A DNA stretch of 64,000 nt. Source: JAFGOG01 sp034429215 (GTDB lineage Bacteria > Chloroflexota > Anaerolineae > JAAYZQ01). The notes below the pieces were generated by a model that ran no database searches, was not told the origin of the DNA, and worked only from the letters and a program-made list of their open reading frames with translations. A program made the position numbers and the translations under genes. Of the stretch, positions 16,893 to 24,810 are shown in pieces. The first letter of the stretch is position 1. Each line of letters begins with the position of its first letter. Location of the stretch: contig DAOUGI010000127.1 in NCBI GenBank assembly GCA_034429215.1, positions 76,598-140,597 of the forward strand, written 5' to 3'.

Positions 16893-16908
16893 GACTCCCT
16901 CCTACCTG

Positions 16909-17598
16909 CTATCGCACCACAAAGAATCCAAGGATCTCGCCGATGCTGGAAAAAATGTTGGTGTAAAAGTTGCCGCCCAGTTGCCGGAAAAGCTCAAACT
17001 TCATGCTGGGCGCCCCGATGAACGGCCGCAGCGTCCAGGCCATCTGGCTCCCGACAAAAGCATAGACAATAACCCACAGCCACATCACCCACCGGCGCGC
17101 CTGCGCTCCTTCCTTCCCGGCAGCCGAGACAATGCGCATGCCCTGGCTCAGGAACACCACCCCAACGAAACCACACACGGCAAAGATTGATACATTCATG
17201 AGCTTGAAAAATTGGTAACCTGCTGTTGTCAGCAGAAAAAAGATGATGATCGGGGCGAAACTGAGGAGCAGGACCGCAGTGACCGTGATCGCTGTCAGCA
17301 TGAGGGCCACATTCTGCGTCAGGCTCTGATTAGAGCCAAACAGCACGTTGAAAAAGTACAGCGTCGGTGAGCAGACGACCAACGTCGCCAGGAACAAAAG
17401 AGGTAACTTGACCGCTGAGCTGAGGGCCTGCCATAGACTGTGGGTTGAGCCAAGCACCGCGCCGTATAGCGCCAGGAACAGGATGCTGGAAATCAACATG
17501 GCTCGCATCTTTTCTTTCAGCCCTATCCCGTCGCGGATCTCGGTGAAAAAGTGGTAGCGGTTGCGGAGGATAGTCTCGATGATGGCTAGGTCTTTCAT
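16909..17598 (-). CDS. Yip1-like multi-pass membrane protein
   Basis: A 229-residue integral membrane protein with about six hydrophobic helices after a short amphipathic N-terminus ('NRYHFFTEIRDGIGLKEK'). It resembles bacterial proteins described as Yip1-family or 'actin-binding WH2-containing' membrane proteins, whose function is unknown. The downstream RWI-repeat protein is 16 bases away, suggesting the two work together at the membrane. The family call is by eye. Confidence 0.6.
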   Translation of the reverse strand: MKDLAIIETILRNRYHFFTEIRDGIGLKEKMRAMLISSILFLALYGAVLGSTHSLWQALSSAVKLPLLFLATLVVCSPTLYFFNVLFGSNQSLTQNVALMLTAITVTAVLLLSFAPIIIFFLLTTAGYQFFKLMNVSIFAVCGFVGVVFLSQGMRIVSAAGKEGAQARRWVMWLWVIVYAFVGSQMAWTLRPFIGAPSMKFELFRQLGGNFYTNIFSSIGEILGFFVVR

Positions 17599-17659
17599 GA
17601 ATTTGTTTCCTTCCTTTCTTCGAGCTCGATTTTTCGATTCGCCGTCAACGCCTGCCGTC

Positions 17660-18148
17660 TCACCAGCGCGCAGCCGGCCACACGACGAACAGGACGGTCA
17701 GCGCCCAAAAGACGGCCCAGCCGGCCACAGCATAGCGCCAGCGCTCCAGCTTTAGGGCGGGAATGACAAGCGCGGCAAGGGCGATGATCCAGAAGGCTGG
17801 CCGGCTGAGAAGCTGCGACCAGCCCACGGCAGTTCCGTCAGGGGCAAAAACCAGCCAGCGCAAAATGAGGGCGCACACCACCGGCAGCGCTGCGGCGACG
17901 ACGCCATCGGCAGTTCCCCAGCCGGCATGGCTATCCTGCAGCGACCGGCCGACCTCTTCCTCGCTTCCAAAGCGCTTCGCCACTCGGGAGAACGCCTGCG
18001 CTTCATCCAGGCCCTCGGCCCGCGCTTCGGCCATCGCCTCTTCCAGATGGCCCCGGATCTCGGCCAGCACTTTGTGCTCGGTCTCACTGTCCAGGTCCAT
18101 CTGGGCCCGAATGCGGGCCAGCAGGCTTTCAAGGTTGCCGTCAGACAT
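17660..18148 (-). CDS. HAAS-domain (permease-prefix-like) membrane protein
   Basis: A 162-residue protein. The N-terminal 70 residues form the helical HAAS/permease-prefix pattern: 'LLARIRAQMDLDSETEHKVL', 'EIRGHLEEAMAEARAEGLDE', 'AFSRVAKRFGSEEEVGRSL'. Three membrane helices follow (about 80-100, 112-130 and 136-158). Such proteins are commonly encoded next to PadR-type regulators, as here (the PadR gene ends 51 bases upstream), and probably modulate them or an associated transporter. Confidence 0.75.
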   Translation of the reverse strand: MSDGNLESLLARIRAQMDLDSETEHKVLAEIRGHLEEAMAEARAEGLDEAQAFSRVAKRFGSEEEVGRSLQDSHAGWGTADGVVAAALPVVCALILRWLVFAPDGTAVGWSQLLSRPAFWIIALAALVIPALKLERWRYAVAGWAVFWALTVLFVVWPAARW

Positions 18149-18199
18149 CGGCTACCCCTCCGACGATCCGGCGCGGGCATGGAGGCAGATTCAGAAGGA

Positions 18200-18547
18200 T
18201 CATGCCGGTGAGCCCTCCAGGCCCAGCAGAGCGTCCACCTGAGCGCTAAACGCCTGCCATTGGGCTACCTCTTCAGCCAGGTGGCGCCGGCCCCTGTCGG
18301 TGATGGTATACAGCTTCCGGCGGCGAGCGCCCTCTTCCCCCTCCCACTCTGCCCCCAGCAGGCCCTGCTGTTCCATTTCGTGCAGGCGAGGGTAGATCAG
18401 GCCCTCCTGAAAGCGAAAGTATCCCTGGCTGCGCGCCTCCAGCTCGCGAATTATCTCGTACCCGTGCATCGCCCGGCCCGACTCTTGCAGCAGGCTCAGG
18501 ATGATCACGGTCGTAGTGCCCTTGCGCATCTGCTCCTGACTCTTCAT
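18200..18547 (-). CDS. PadR-family transcriptional regulator
   Basis: A 115-residue winged-helix repressor: 'TTVIILSLLQESGRAMHGYE', 'YFRFQEGLIYPRLHEMEQQG', the wing 'RRRKLYTITDRGR' and a C-terminal dimerisation helix. Family members repress exporter genes until a small molecule binds. The ATG at 18547 (AGGGAAG four bases upstream) is preferred to the GTG one codon earlier. It is transcribed divergently from a PLDc_N/ABC exporter operon; the region between holds two mirrored promoters, so it probably controls both directions. Confidence 0.9.
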   Translation of the reverse strand: MKSQEQMRKGTTTVIILSLLQESGRAMHGYEIIRELEARSQGYFRFQEGLIYPRLHEMEQQGLLGAEWEGEEGARRRKLYTITDRGRRHLAEEVAQWQAFSAQVDALLGLEGSPA

Positions 18548-18584
18548 CACACTTCCCTATACCTTATCAACTTATGCATTGGAT

Positions 18585-18613
18585 AATATAGCATAGGTTG
18601 CGATGCTTGTCAA
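18585..18613 (-). promoter_or_regulatory. Promoter of the padR-HAAS operon
   Basis: Minus strand: -35 TTGACA (18608-18613), a 17-base spacer, and -10 TATATT (18585-18590) with TGC before it. The -35 lies inside CTTGACAAG, an inverted copy of the nonamer that holds the opposite promoter's -35 at 18643-18651. Confidence 0.75.
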
Positions 18614-18643
18614 GTGGCGATCTGCAAGAAACAAAACCCAGGC

Positions 18644-18673
18644 TTGACAAGATACGCCTCCGGCATATATAAT
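18644..18673 (+). promoter_or_regulatory. Promoter of the PLDc_N-ABC exporter operon
   Basis: -35 TTGACA (18644-18649), an 18-base spacer, and -10 TATAAT (18668-18673). The transcript would start near 18680 and run about 75 bases before the ATG at 18754. Confidence 0.7.
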
Positions 18674-18753
18674 ATCCTTGCAACAACCGGCACCTCGTTG
18701 ACTTTTCTCGCCAGGCAACCGATCTGGCACATGTAAGACAAGAGGGAGGAGAA

Positions 18754-18957
18754 ATGGAGGAATTCGAGACGATCTCGGGTTATTTGCCCTACCTGATTCC
18801 CGTGATCCTATTGCAGTTGGGTCTCGCCATCTTTTGTCTGGTAGACCTGGCTCGCCGCAACCGCACCAAAGGCCCCAAGTGGATGTGGGCCATCATCATC
18901 ATCTTTGGCCAGCTGCTGGGTCCCCTGGCCTACCTCCTGATCGGTAGAGAGGAATAG
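18754..18957 (+). CDS. Small PLDc_N-type membrane protein
   Basis: A 67-residue protein with two hydrophobic helices joined by 'DLARRNRTKGPKWMWAIII' and ending 'GPLAYLLIGREE', the signature of the phospholipase-D N-terminal (PLDc_N) two-helix peptide found alone in many ABC-2 exporter operons. AGGGAGGAG precedes the ATG. The ABC ATPase gene starts four bases after the stop, so it is probably an accessory membrane peptide of that transporter. Confidence 0.85.
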   Translation: MEEFETISGYLPYLIPVILLQLGLAIFCLVDLARRNRTKGPKWMWAIIIIFGQLLGPLAYLLIGREE

Positions 18958-18961
18958 CGGG

Positions 18962-19972
18962 ATGGCGGCCATCCAAACAGAGGGGATGACAAAGGTCTAC
19001 GGCCAGGTACGCGCCCTCGATGAGCTGACCTTGACGGTAGAACCGGGCACCGTCTTTGGCTTTCTCGGCCCCAATGGGGCGGGCAAGACGACGACGATCC
19101 GCCTGCTCACCGGCATGGCCAGGCCCACCCGAGGGCGCGCCTGGGTTGCCGGTGAGGAGATTGCCGACAGCGGCAGGGTAGCGGCGCGCATCGGCTACCT
19201 GCCCGAAGAACCGGCCTTTTACCGGTGGATGACGCCAACCGACCTCCTCGACCATGTCGGGCGACTATTCGGCCTGTCAAGCCAGGAGCGCCGCTCCCGG
19301 ACCAAGGATCTGCTGGAGCTGACTGGTTTGAGCCAGGTCGGCAAGCGCCGCATCGGCGGCTTTTCGCGCGGCATGCGCCAGCGCCTGGGGCTGGCCCAGG
19401 CACTGGTGAACCGGCCAGAGGTCCTCTTCCTGGACGAGCCGATCAGCGCCCTCGACCCCGGCGGGCGCAAAGAAGTGCTGGAAATGATCGACCATCTGCG
19501 CGGCCAGTGCACGGTGTTCATGTCCACCCACATCCTCCAGGACGTGGAGCGGGTGTGCGACACGGTGGGCATCATCGACCACGGCAAGCTGATCGTCGAG
19601 GCGCCGCAGGCCGAGCTGCTGGACCGCTATACGGTGCCCGCCTTTGAGCTGGAATGCGAGGAAGGCTCGGAGCCGGCATTCGAGGCGATGCTCGAGGCGC
19701 TGCGCGGCCTGGACTGGGTCGCCTCAGCCGCGGTTGCCCCCACCATGGGGACGGTGGCGCGGGTTGTTGTCAAAGACCTGGAGATAGCCCGCCGCGAGCT
19801 GCCGGCCCAGGTTGTCCGCCAGGCCACAGTTTCAGGTGTGATCCTTCGCCGCTACCAGATCGTCACCCCATCGCTGGAGGACATTTTCCTGCGGCTGGTG
19901 GGAAAGGCGACCGAAAGTCCCGGAGCGCAAGCGGAGCGGGCGACTGCGGACAGTCGGGAGGGGACAGCATGA
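18962..19972 (+). CDS. ABC-2 type exporter ATP-binding protein
   Basis: A 336-residue ATPase with Walker A 'GPNGAGKTTTIRLLTG', signature 'GGFSRGMRQRLGLAQAL', Walker B 'VLFLDEPISALDPGG' and the H-loop 'STHILQDVERVCD'. The C-terminal extension (about 220-336) is typical of drug, lantibiotic or sodium ABC-2 exporters. It overlaps the permease gene by four bases (ATGA). The substrate is unknown; PadR control suggests a toxic or membrane-active compound (inference). Confidence 0.93.
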   Translation: MAAIQTEGMTKVYGQVRALDELTLTVEPGTVFGFLGPNGAGKTTTIRLLTGMARPTRGRAWVAGEEIADSGRVAARIGYLPEEPAFYRWMTPTDLLDHVGRLFGLSSQERRSRTKDLLELTGLSQVGKRRIGGFSRGMRQRLGLAQALVNRPEVLFLDEPISALDPGGRKEVLEMIDHLRGQCTVFMSTHILQDVERVCDTVGIIDHGKLIVEAPQAELLDRYTVPAFELECEEGSEPAFEAMLEALRGLDWVASAAVAPTMGTVARVVVKDLEIARRELPAQVVRQATVSGVILRRYQIVTPSLEDIFLRLVGKATESPGAQAERATADSREGTA

Positions 19973-20727
19973 GCTTTTACGCCTCACTGCGCAAAGAGAT
20001 ACTGGAGCTGGTGCGGACCCATCGGCTGCTAGTCATGGCCGTAGTCTTGATCGCGTTCGGCCTGTCGTCGCCTCTCCTGGCCAAGATCTTGCCCGAGATG
20101 ATGCAGGTGATCCCGGGGGCCGAGGATTTCGCGTCGTTGATCCCCACGCCGACGATAAGCGATGCCATCGCCCAGTATGTGAAAAACCTGAGCCTGTTCG
20201 GGCTGCTGCTGGCCTTCCTGGTGACCATGGGCGCCGTGGCCCAGGAGAAGGAGCGAGGGACGGCGGTCCTCATGCTGGTCAAGCCGTTGCCCCGTGCCGT
20301 CTTTGTCCTGGCCAAGTTCGTGGCGCTGGCCCTCGCTTTTCTCGGGTGCATGGCTTTGGCCGGGCTGGCCGGCTACTATTACACGATGCTGCTGTTCGGC
20401 GCGCCCGATCTTTCGGCCTGGGTAGTGCTGAATCTAATGCTGTGGCTATATTTTCTGGTCTATGTCGCCCTGACACTGCTGGCCAGCACCATTGCCAAGT
20501 CGCAGACAGCCGCTGCCGGGCTCGGCCTCGGTGCCATAGCAGTTCTGGGGGTGCTGCCTTCACTTCCCGGCCTGGGGAAATACCTGCCCGGACAACTTGT
20601 CGCCTGGGGCACGGCGCTCCTTACCGATCCGTCAGCCAGATCCTGGCCGGCGCTTGGGATCAGCCTGGGCTTGATAGCCGTCTGCCTGGTCGCCGCCTGG
20701 CTAATCCTGGATAGGCAAGAAATCTAA
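19969..20727 (+). CDS. ABC-2 type exporter permease
   Basis: A 252-residue membrane protein with six hydrophobic segments in the ABC-2 arrangement. The N-terminus 'SLRKEILELVRTHRLLVMAV' leads into the first helix, and 'AQEKERGTAVLMLVKPLPR' is the conserved cytoplasmic segment after helix two. The start is set by the ATGA overlap with the ATPase gene and the GGGAGGGG ribosome site. The frame stays open far upstream inside the ATPase gene, but that part is a shadow frame. Confidence 0.92.
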   Translation: MSFYASLRKEILELVRTHRLLVMAVVLIAFGLSSPLLAKILPEMMQVIPGAEDFASLIPTPTISDAIAQYVKNLSLFGLLLAFLVTMGAVAQEKERGTAVLMLVKPLPRAVFVLAKFVALALAFLGCMALAGLAGYYYTMLLFGAPDLSAWVVLNLMLWLYFLVYVALTLLASTIAKSQTAAAGLGLGAIAVLGVLPSLPGLGKYLPGQLVAWGTALLTDPSARSWPALGISLGLIAVCLVAAWLILDRQEI

Positions 20728-20728
20728 T

Positions 20729-20785
20729 CTGTCACAGGTTTGTCACAAGTTAATCACGACGTTTGTCATCTCCACCGGCTAAAGT
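20729..20785 (+). promoter_or_regulatory. Pho-box array and -10 of the pst operon
   Basis: Four direct repeats with approximately 11-base period: CTGTCAC (20729-20735), TTGTCAC (20740-20746), TAATCAC (20751-20757) and TTGTCAT (20763-20769). Ten bases after the last one stands TAAAGT (20780-20785). The 7-4-7 spacing and the 10-base gap to the -10 match the PhoB-dependent promoters known from enterobacteria. A 41-base near copy precedes the TauE/SafE gene at 26459-26499. Confidence 0.8.
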
Positions 20786-20840
20786 TAATGCACGTGGTCT
20801 GCCCGACACGCACAAAGCCGCCGCGATTGCTCGTGCAATC

Positions 20841-20904
20841 GACATGCGGCACTCGGCCGCCAGAGACATGCGGCACTCGGCCGCCAGAGACATGCGGCAC
20901 TCGG
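20841..20904. repeat. 24-bp tandem repeat, 2.7 copies, in the pst leader
   Basis: Units at 20841-20864 and 20865-20888 are identical (start GACATGCGGCACTCGG, end CCGCCAGA); a 16-base partial third unit is at 20889-20904. It lies between the Pho-box promoter and the first gene of the pst operon, inside the predicted 5' leader. The 24-base unit is a whole number of codons, but no convincing ORF covers it. Confidence 0.85.
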
Positions 20905-20917
20905 AGCGACGAAGGCA

Positions 20918-21865
20918 ATGTACCGAGCGGTGGCTCTAGACAAACTGACTCTTCCTCTGAGGGGGATGTGTGTAAATCCGGAGGTAGCCCGGCGGCTGCC
21001 TTTCGATCTTGCTTGCCGCTACCAGGCGCTGCCGGTAGCCGAAGACGATGGGCACCTGACGGTAGCCATGGCCCATCCCAACGACATGGAAGCGCGTCAG
21101 GCGATTCTGGCCGCCCTGCCGCCCGCCGCCTCACACAGCACAGCAGCCCGTCCGGCAACCCCCGTATGCCCGACAGGCGCAGCACCGGAGCAGCGCCGGC
21201 GTCCTGCAGGCACAGGGAGTGCTACGGAAGTGAGCACCCGTGGAATGTCGGTCTACCTGGTGCGCGGCGAGCCGGCAGCCATCGACTCGCTGCTGGCCGA
21301 TGTCTGGCCCGGCAGAGCCCGCCGCGCCCTGCACCTGCTCGTAGTAGACATAGCATCATCGAAGGTAACGGCCCAGGGCCGGTCCGGCTTGCACGATTAT
21401 GTGCACGCGCTGGGCAGTCTGCTGGGAGCCGAGTCGATTTCCATCGCCGGCGATGACCCTGCCACCTTAACCGCCGCTGCATCAGAGGATTGGCCGGACC
21501 CACTCCGGAAACTGCTTCTGGTCGTCCAGGGCAGTGACGATCCATCCGGTCCGGCATGCCTGGCCTGGGCGGTCCGCCTGGCCCGGCTGAGCGGCGCCGC
21601 CGTCACTGTCCTGGCAGTCGTGCCGCATGGACCACACCAGTCCCCTTCAGACGATGAGGACGACCTGGCTACTCTGCTGACGACCGGCAGCACTGTCGTA
21701 GGTCAGGCCGCTCGGCATTTGGTGCAAGCGGGAATCGCCGCCACTCTACGGCTGCGCCAGGGATCGCTTGCCCACCAGCTTCACCACGAAGTCATTGGGA
21801 CGGGCTATGATCTGGTCCTGATCGGCAGCAAACCCATTCTAACGCTTGGAGAAAAAGGAGTCTGA
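20918..21865 (+). CDS. MshEN-like plus universal-stress-protein-like fusion, first gene of the pst operon
   Basis: A 315-residue soluble protein. Residues 20-65 ('NPEVARRLPFDLACRYQALP', 'VAEDDGHLTVAMAHPND') match the MshEN/GspE N-terminal fold, which in other proteins binds cyclic-di-GMP. A variable middle follows; the C-terminal half (about 190-310) looks like a UspA alpha/beta domain ('KLLLVVQGSDDPSGPACLAW', 'AAVTVLAVVPHG', 'YDLVLIGSKP'). It is separated from pstS by two bases, so it is co-transcribed behind the Pho boxes. It may couple phosphate uptake to a nucleotide signal (inference). The start is uncertain; an ATG at 20966 is also possible. Confidence 0.65.
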   Translation: MYRAVALDKLTLPLRGMCVNPEVARRLPFDLACRYQALPVAEDDGHLTVAMAHPNDMEARQAILAALPPAASHSTAARPATPVCPTGAAPEQRRRPAGTGSATEVSTRGMSVYLVRGEPAAIDSLLADVWPGRARRALHLLVVDIASSKVTAQGRSGLHDYVHALGSLLGAESISIAGDDPATLTAAASEDWPDPLRKLLLVVQGSDDPSGPACLAWAVRLARLSGAAVTVLAVVPHGPHQSPSDDEDDLATLLTTGSTVVGQAARHLVQAGIAATLRLRQGSLAHQLHHEVIGTGYDLVLIGSKPILTLGEKGV

Positions 21866-21867
21866 TC

Positions 21868-22854
21868 ATGTTGGTAAACTGTAGAAAAATCCTGCTGGTG
21901 TTGTTGGCTATCACCATAATCACCGGGCTCGCCGGCTGTGGCCAATCGACGACGGGGTCAGAGGTACAGACGGCCGGCGGTGAGCTGAAAGGCAAGATAA
22001 CCATTTCGGGCGCGTGGGCGCTGTACCCCATGATGGTGCGCTGGGGCGAAGAGTTCCAGAAGGTGCACCCCGATGTCCAGTTTGACATCTCGGCCGGTGG
22101 AGCCGGCAAAGGGATGACCGACGCGCTGGCCGGGGCGGTAGACATCGGCATGGTCTCGCGGGCGATCACGCCTGAAGAAGAGGCCAAAGGCGCTTTCTGG
22201 GTTCCGGTCGTCAAGGACGCTGTGTTTGTCTCGGTCAATGAAAACAACCCGGTGTGGGAAGATCTGCACACCAAAGGGCTCACCAAAGAGACGTTCATCG
22301 GGATCTATATCACCGGCGAGATCACCACGTGGGGCCAGGCGGTGGGCCGGCCCGAGGTGGCAGACCCGATCCACGTCTATACCCGCTCGGATGCGTGCGG
22401 CGCGGCAGAGACGTGGGCCAAATACCTGGGCAAGAAACAGGAAGACCTGAAAGGGATCGCGGTCTATGGCGACCCCGGCCTGCTGGACGCAGTCATCAAG
22501 GATCCATTGGCTATCGGTTTCAACAACCTGAACTACCTGTTCGACATGAGCACCGGGCTGCCGGTGCCCGGCGCGCGCGCCGCATCGATCGACGCCAACG
22601 GCAACAACCTGGCCGACCCCGAAGAGCTGTGCGACACCAAGGATCAGGCTGTCGCAGCCGTGGCCGGCGGGTTCTATCCCTCGCCGCCGGCGCGCGACGA
22701 AAACCTGGTTACAAACGGCAAGGCCCCGGAGGGGAGTCTGACCGAAATGTTCATCCTGTGGATCCTGACTGAAGGCCAAAAGTTCGTGGGTGAGGCCGGT
22801 TATATCGCTCTGCCACAGGAACAGATGGACGCAGTGCTCAAAAAGATCGAGTAA
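21868..22854 (+). CDS. pstS: Phosphate ABC transporter substrate-binding lipoprotein PstS
   Basis: A 328-residue lipoprotein. The signal peptide ends at the 'GLAGC' lipobox (Cys near residue 26). The binding domain carries 'ISGAWALYPMMVRWGEEF', 'FDISAGGAGKGMTDALAG' and 'DIGMVSRAITPEE', the loops that hold phosphate in PstS proteins. AAAAAGGAG precedes the ATG. It captures phosphate outside the membrane and delivers it to PstC-PstA, encoded directly downstream. Confidence 0.92.
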   Translation: MLVNCRKILLVLLAITIITGLAGCGQSTTGSEVQTAGGELKGKITISGAWALYPMMVRWGEEFQKVHPDVQFDISAGGAGKGMTDALAGAVDIGMVSRAITPEEEAKGAFWVPVVKDAVFVSVNENNPVWEDLHTKGLTKETFIGIYITGEITTWGQAVGRPEVADPIHVYTRSDACGAAETWAKYLGKKQEDLKGIAVYGDPGLLDAVIKDPLAIGFNNLNYLFDMSTGLPVPGARAASIDANGNNLADPEELCDTKDQAVAAVAGGFYPSPPARDENLVTNGKAPEGSLTEMFILWILTEGQKFVGEAGYIALPQEQMDAVLKKIE

Positions 22855-22874
22855 AGACCCCAAAGGATCGCAGC

Positions 22875-23912
22875 GTGAGCCAAGAAAACGGAAACCGTTT
22901 CTTGACCAAGATCCGCAGCCGCATCCCGGATCCCATACAGGTGAGCCGGCGCATCGTGGGCGGCCTGCGCCCGTCCCGGGCGGTCTCGCGGCAGAGGCAG
23001 GATCGGCGGGCGCGGCGTCTGATGGGTTTGTTGACGCTGCTGGTCGCGCTGCTCCTGCCGCTTATCGCTGTGGTGCTGTTTGTGCGCTCGCAGCCGATCC
23101 TGGCGTCCGAGCCACTGGGCGAGCTGCTGTTCTCGACCGAATGGCGCCCGGCGTCTGGCAAATTCGGCTTTTTGCCCTTTATCGTCGGTACCTTGTGGGT
23201 CACCGCTATCAGCATGCTCATCGCCGTGCCGCTGTCGTTGTTAACGGCCGTCTACCTGGTCGAATACGCACCGTCACAGATCTACAGGTGGACCAAGCCG
23301 CTCATCGACCTGCTGGCCGGCATCCCGTCGGTAATCTATGGGGTGTGGGGAATCCTGACGATCGTGCCGTTCGTGCAGCAGATCGCGCCGGCCCTGAGCC
23401 GGTGGCTGGGCCCCATTCCCCTGATCGGGTCCCTGTTCCAGAGCGATAACCCAACCGGCTACAGCGTCCTGGCCGGGGGCCTGGTCCTGGCGGTGATGAT
23501 CTTTCCGATCGTGATCGCAGTCGCCGAAGAAGTGATCCGCGCCGTCCCCCAGGGGCTGCGCGAGGCGTCTTTGGCGTTGGGCGCCACCCGCTGGCAGACG
23601 GTCAAGCGGGTAGTGCTGCGCCGGGCCTGGCCGGGAGTGGTCGCCGCCATTGTGCTTGGGCTATCACGGGCATTCGGCGAAACGATGGCGGTGCTGATGG
23701 TAGTCGGAAATGTGCCGCAGATGCCGCATTCTATCTTTGATGCGGCCTACCCGCTGACGGCGCTGCTGGCCAACAACTATGGGGAAATGATGTCAATCCC
23801 GCTCTACGACGCGGCGCTGTTGGGATCGGCGCTGGTTCTACTGGTGATCGTCCTGGCTTTCAATGTCGTGGCGCGCGTCGTGATTGTGCGGCTGTCGTTG
23901 GGGAGTGAATAG
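22875..23912 (+). CDS. pstC: Phosphate ABC transporter permease PstC
   Basis: A 345-residue inner-membrane permease. A basic cytoplasmic N-terminus of about 50 residues precedes six hydrophobic helices. The EAA loop reads 'VPQGLREASLALGATRWQTV', and 'AFGETMAVLMVVGNVPQMP' is characteristic of PstC. Translation starts at GTG 22875. It forms the membrane channel with PstA. Confidence 0.93.
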   Translation: MSQENGNRFLTKIRSRIPDPIQVSRRIVGGLRPSRAVSRQRQDRRARRLMGLLTLLVALLLPLIAVVLFVRSQPILASEPLGELLFSTEWRPASGKFGFLPFIVGTLWVTAISMLIAVPLSLLTAVYLVEYAPSQIYRWTKPLIDLLAGIPSVIYGVWGILTIVPFVQQIAPALSRWLGPIPLIGSLFQSDNPTGYSVLAGGLVLAVMIFPIVIAVAEEVIRAVPQGLREASLALGATRWQTVKRVVLRRAWPGVVAAIVLGLSRAFGETMAVLMVVGNVPQMPHSIFDAAYPLTALLANNYGEMMSIPLYDAALLGSALVLLVIVLAFNVVARVVIVRLSLGSE

Positions 23913-23932
23913 GTGACGCGGGGGGTGCGATA

Positions 23933-24781
23933 ATGAGCAGGCGAAAACTTGAAGAGACGATAGCCAAGGTGTTGATGATCGGCGCAACTCTGACCGTGCT
24001 GGGCTGCCTGATTCTCATCTTGGGCACGATCGTGTGGCGCGGGCTGCCGGCGCTGAACCTGGACATGCTGACGCAGACGCCAAAAGGTGGATACTACCTG
24101 GGCAAGGAGGGCGGGATCCTGAATGCCATCGTCGGCTCGTTCTACCTGGCCGGAGGAGGCACCCTCCTGGCTGTGGTGATCAGCCTGCCGATCGCCATCT
24201 ACCTGCAGATCTATGCCGCCCATACGCGCCGCGCCGAGCTGGTACGCCTGGTGCTGGATGTGTTGTGGGGCATCCCCAGCATTGTCTACGGAGCTTTTGG
24301 CTTTATCATCATGCTGGCCGTCGGGATGCGGGCGTCGTTGCTGGGTGGGATCATCACCCTGGCCCTGCTTGAGCTGCCGATCATTGTCAGAGGCATGGAC
24401 GAAGCGATTGCCTTGGTCCCCCATGCCCTCCGCGAGGCATCCCTGGCGCTTGGCGCTACCCGGCTGGAGACGGCGGTCAAGGTAGTCGTCCGGCAAACGG
24501 CGCCGGCCCTCCTCACGGCGGTGCTGCTGGCCTTTGGCCGGGGCATCGGCGACGCGGCGTCGGTGCTGTTCACCGCCGGGTACACCGACCGGCTGCCCGA
24601 CTCGCTGCTCAGCCCGGCCGCCTCACTGCCGCTGGCGGTGTTTTTCCAGCTTGGCACGCCATTCCCGGCAGTGCGGGAACGAGCCTATGCTGCCGCGCTG
24701 GTGTTGACCGTGATCGTGTTGGCGACCAGCCTGATTTCACGGCGGCTTGCCGGCCGGCTGACCAAGCACGTGATCCGTTAA
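23933..24781 (+). CDS. pstA: Phosphate ABC transporter permease PstA
   Basis: A 282-residue permease with six hydrophobic helices. 'PALNLDMLTQTPKGGYYLGK', 'EGGILNAIVGSFYLAGGGTL' and the EAA loop 'VPHALREASLALGATRLETA' identify PstA. It lies 20 bases after pstC and 29 before pstB. Confidence 0.93.
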   Translation: MSRRKLEETIAKVLMIGATLTVLGCLILILGTIVWRGLPALNLDMLTQTPKGGYYLGKEGGILNAIVGSFYLAGGGTLLAVVISLPIAIYLQIYAAHTRRAELVRLVLDVLWGIPSIVYGAFGFIIMLAVGMRASLLGGIITLALLELPIIVRGMDEAIALVPHALREASLALGATRLETAVKVVVRQTAPALLTAVLLAFGRGIGDAASVLFTAGYTDRLPDSLLSPAASLPLAVFFQLGTPFPAVRERAYAAALVLTVIVLATSLISRRLAGRLTKHVIR

Positions 24782-24810
24782 GGTCCACATTCTGGAGAGG
24801 ATCTGAGAAA

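Noticed and set aside
20841..20904. A CRISPR array
   Set aside because: The 24-bp units are directly adjacent with no spacers, only 2.7 copies exist, and no cas genes are in the window.
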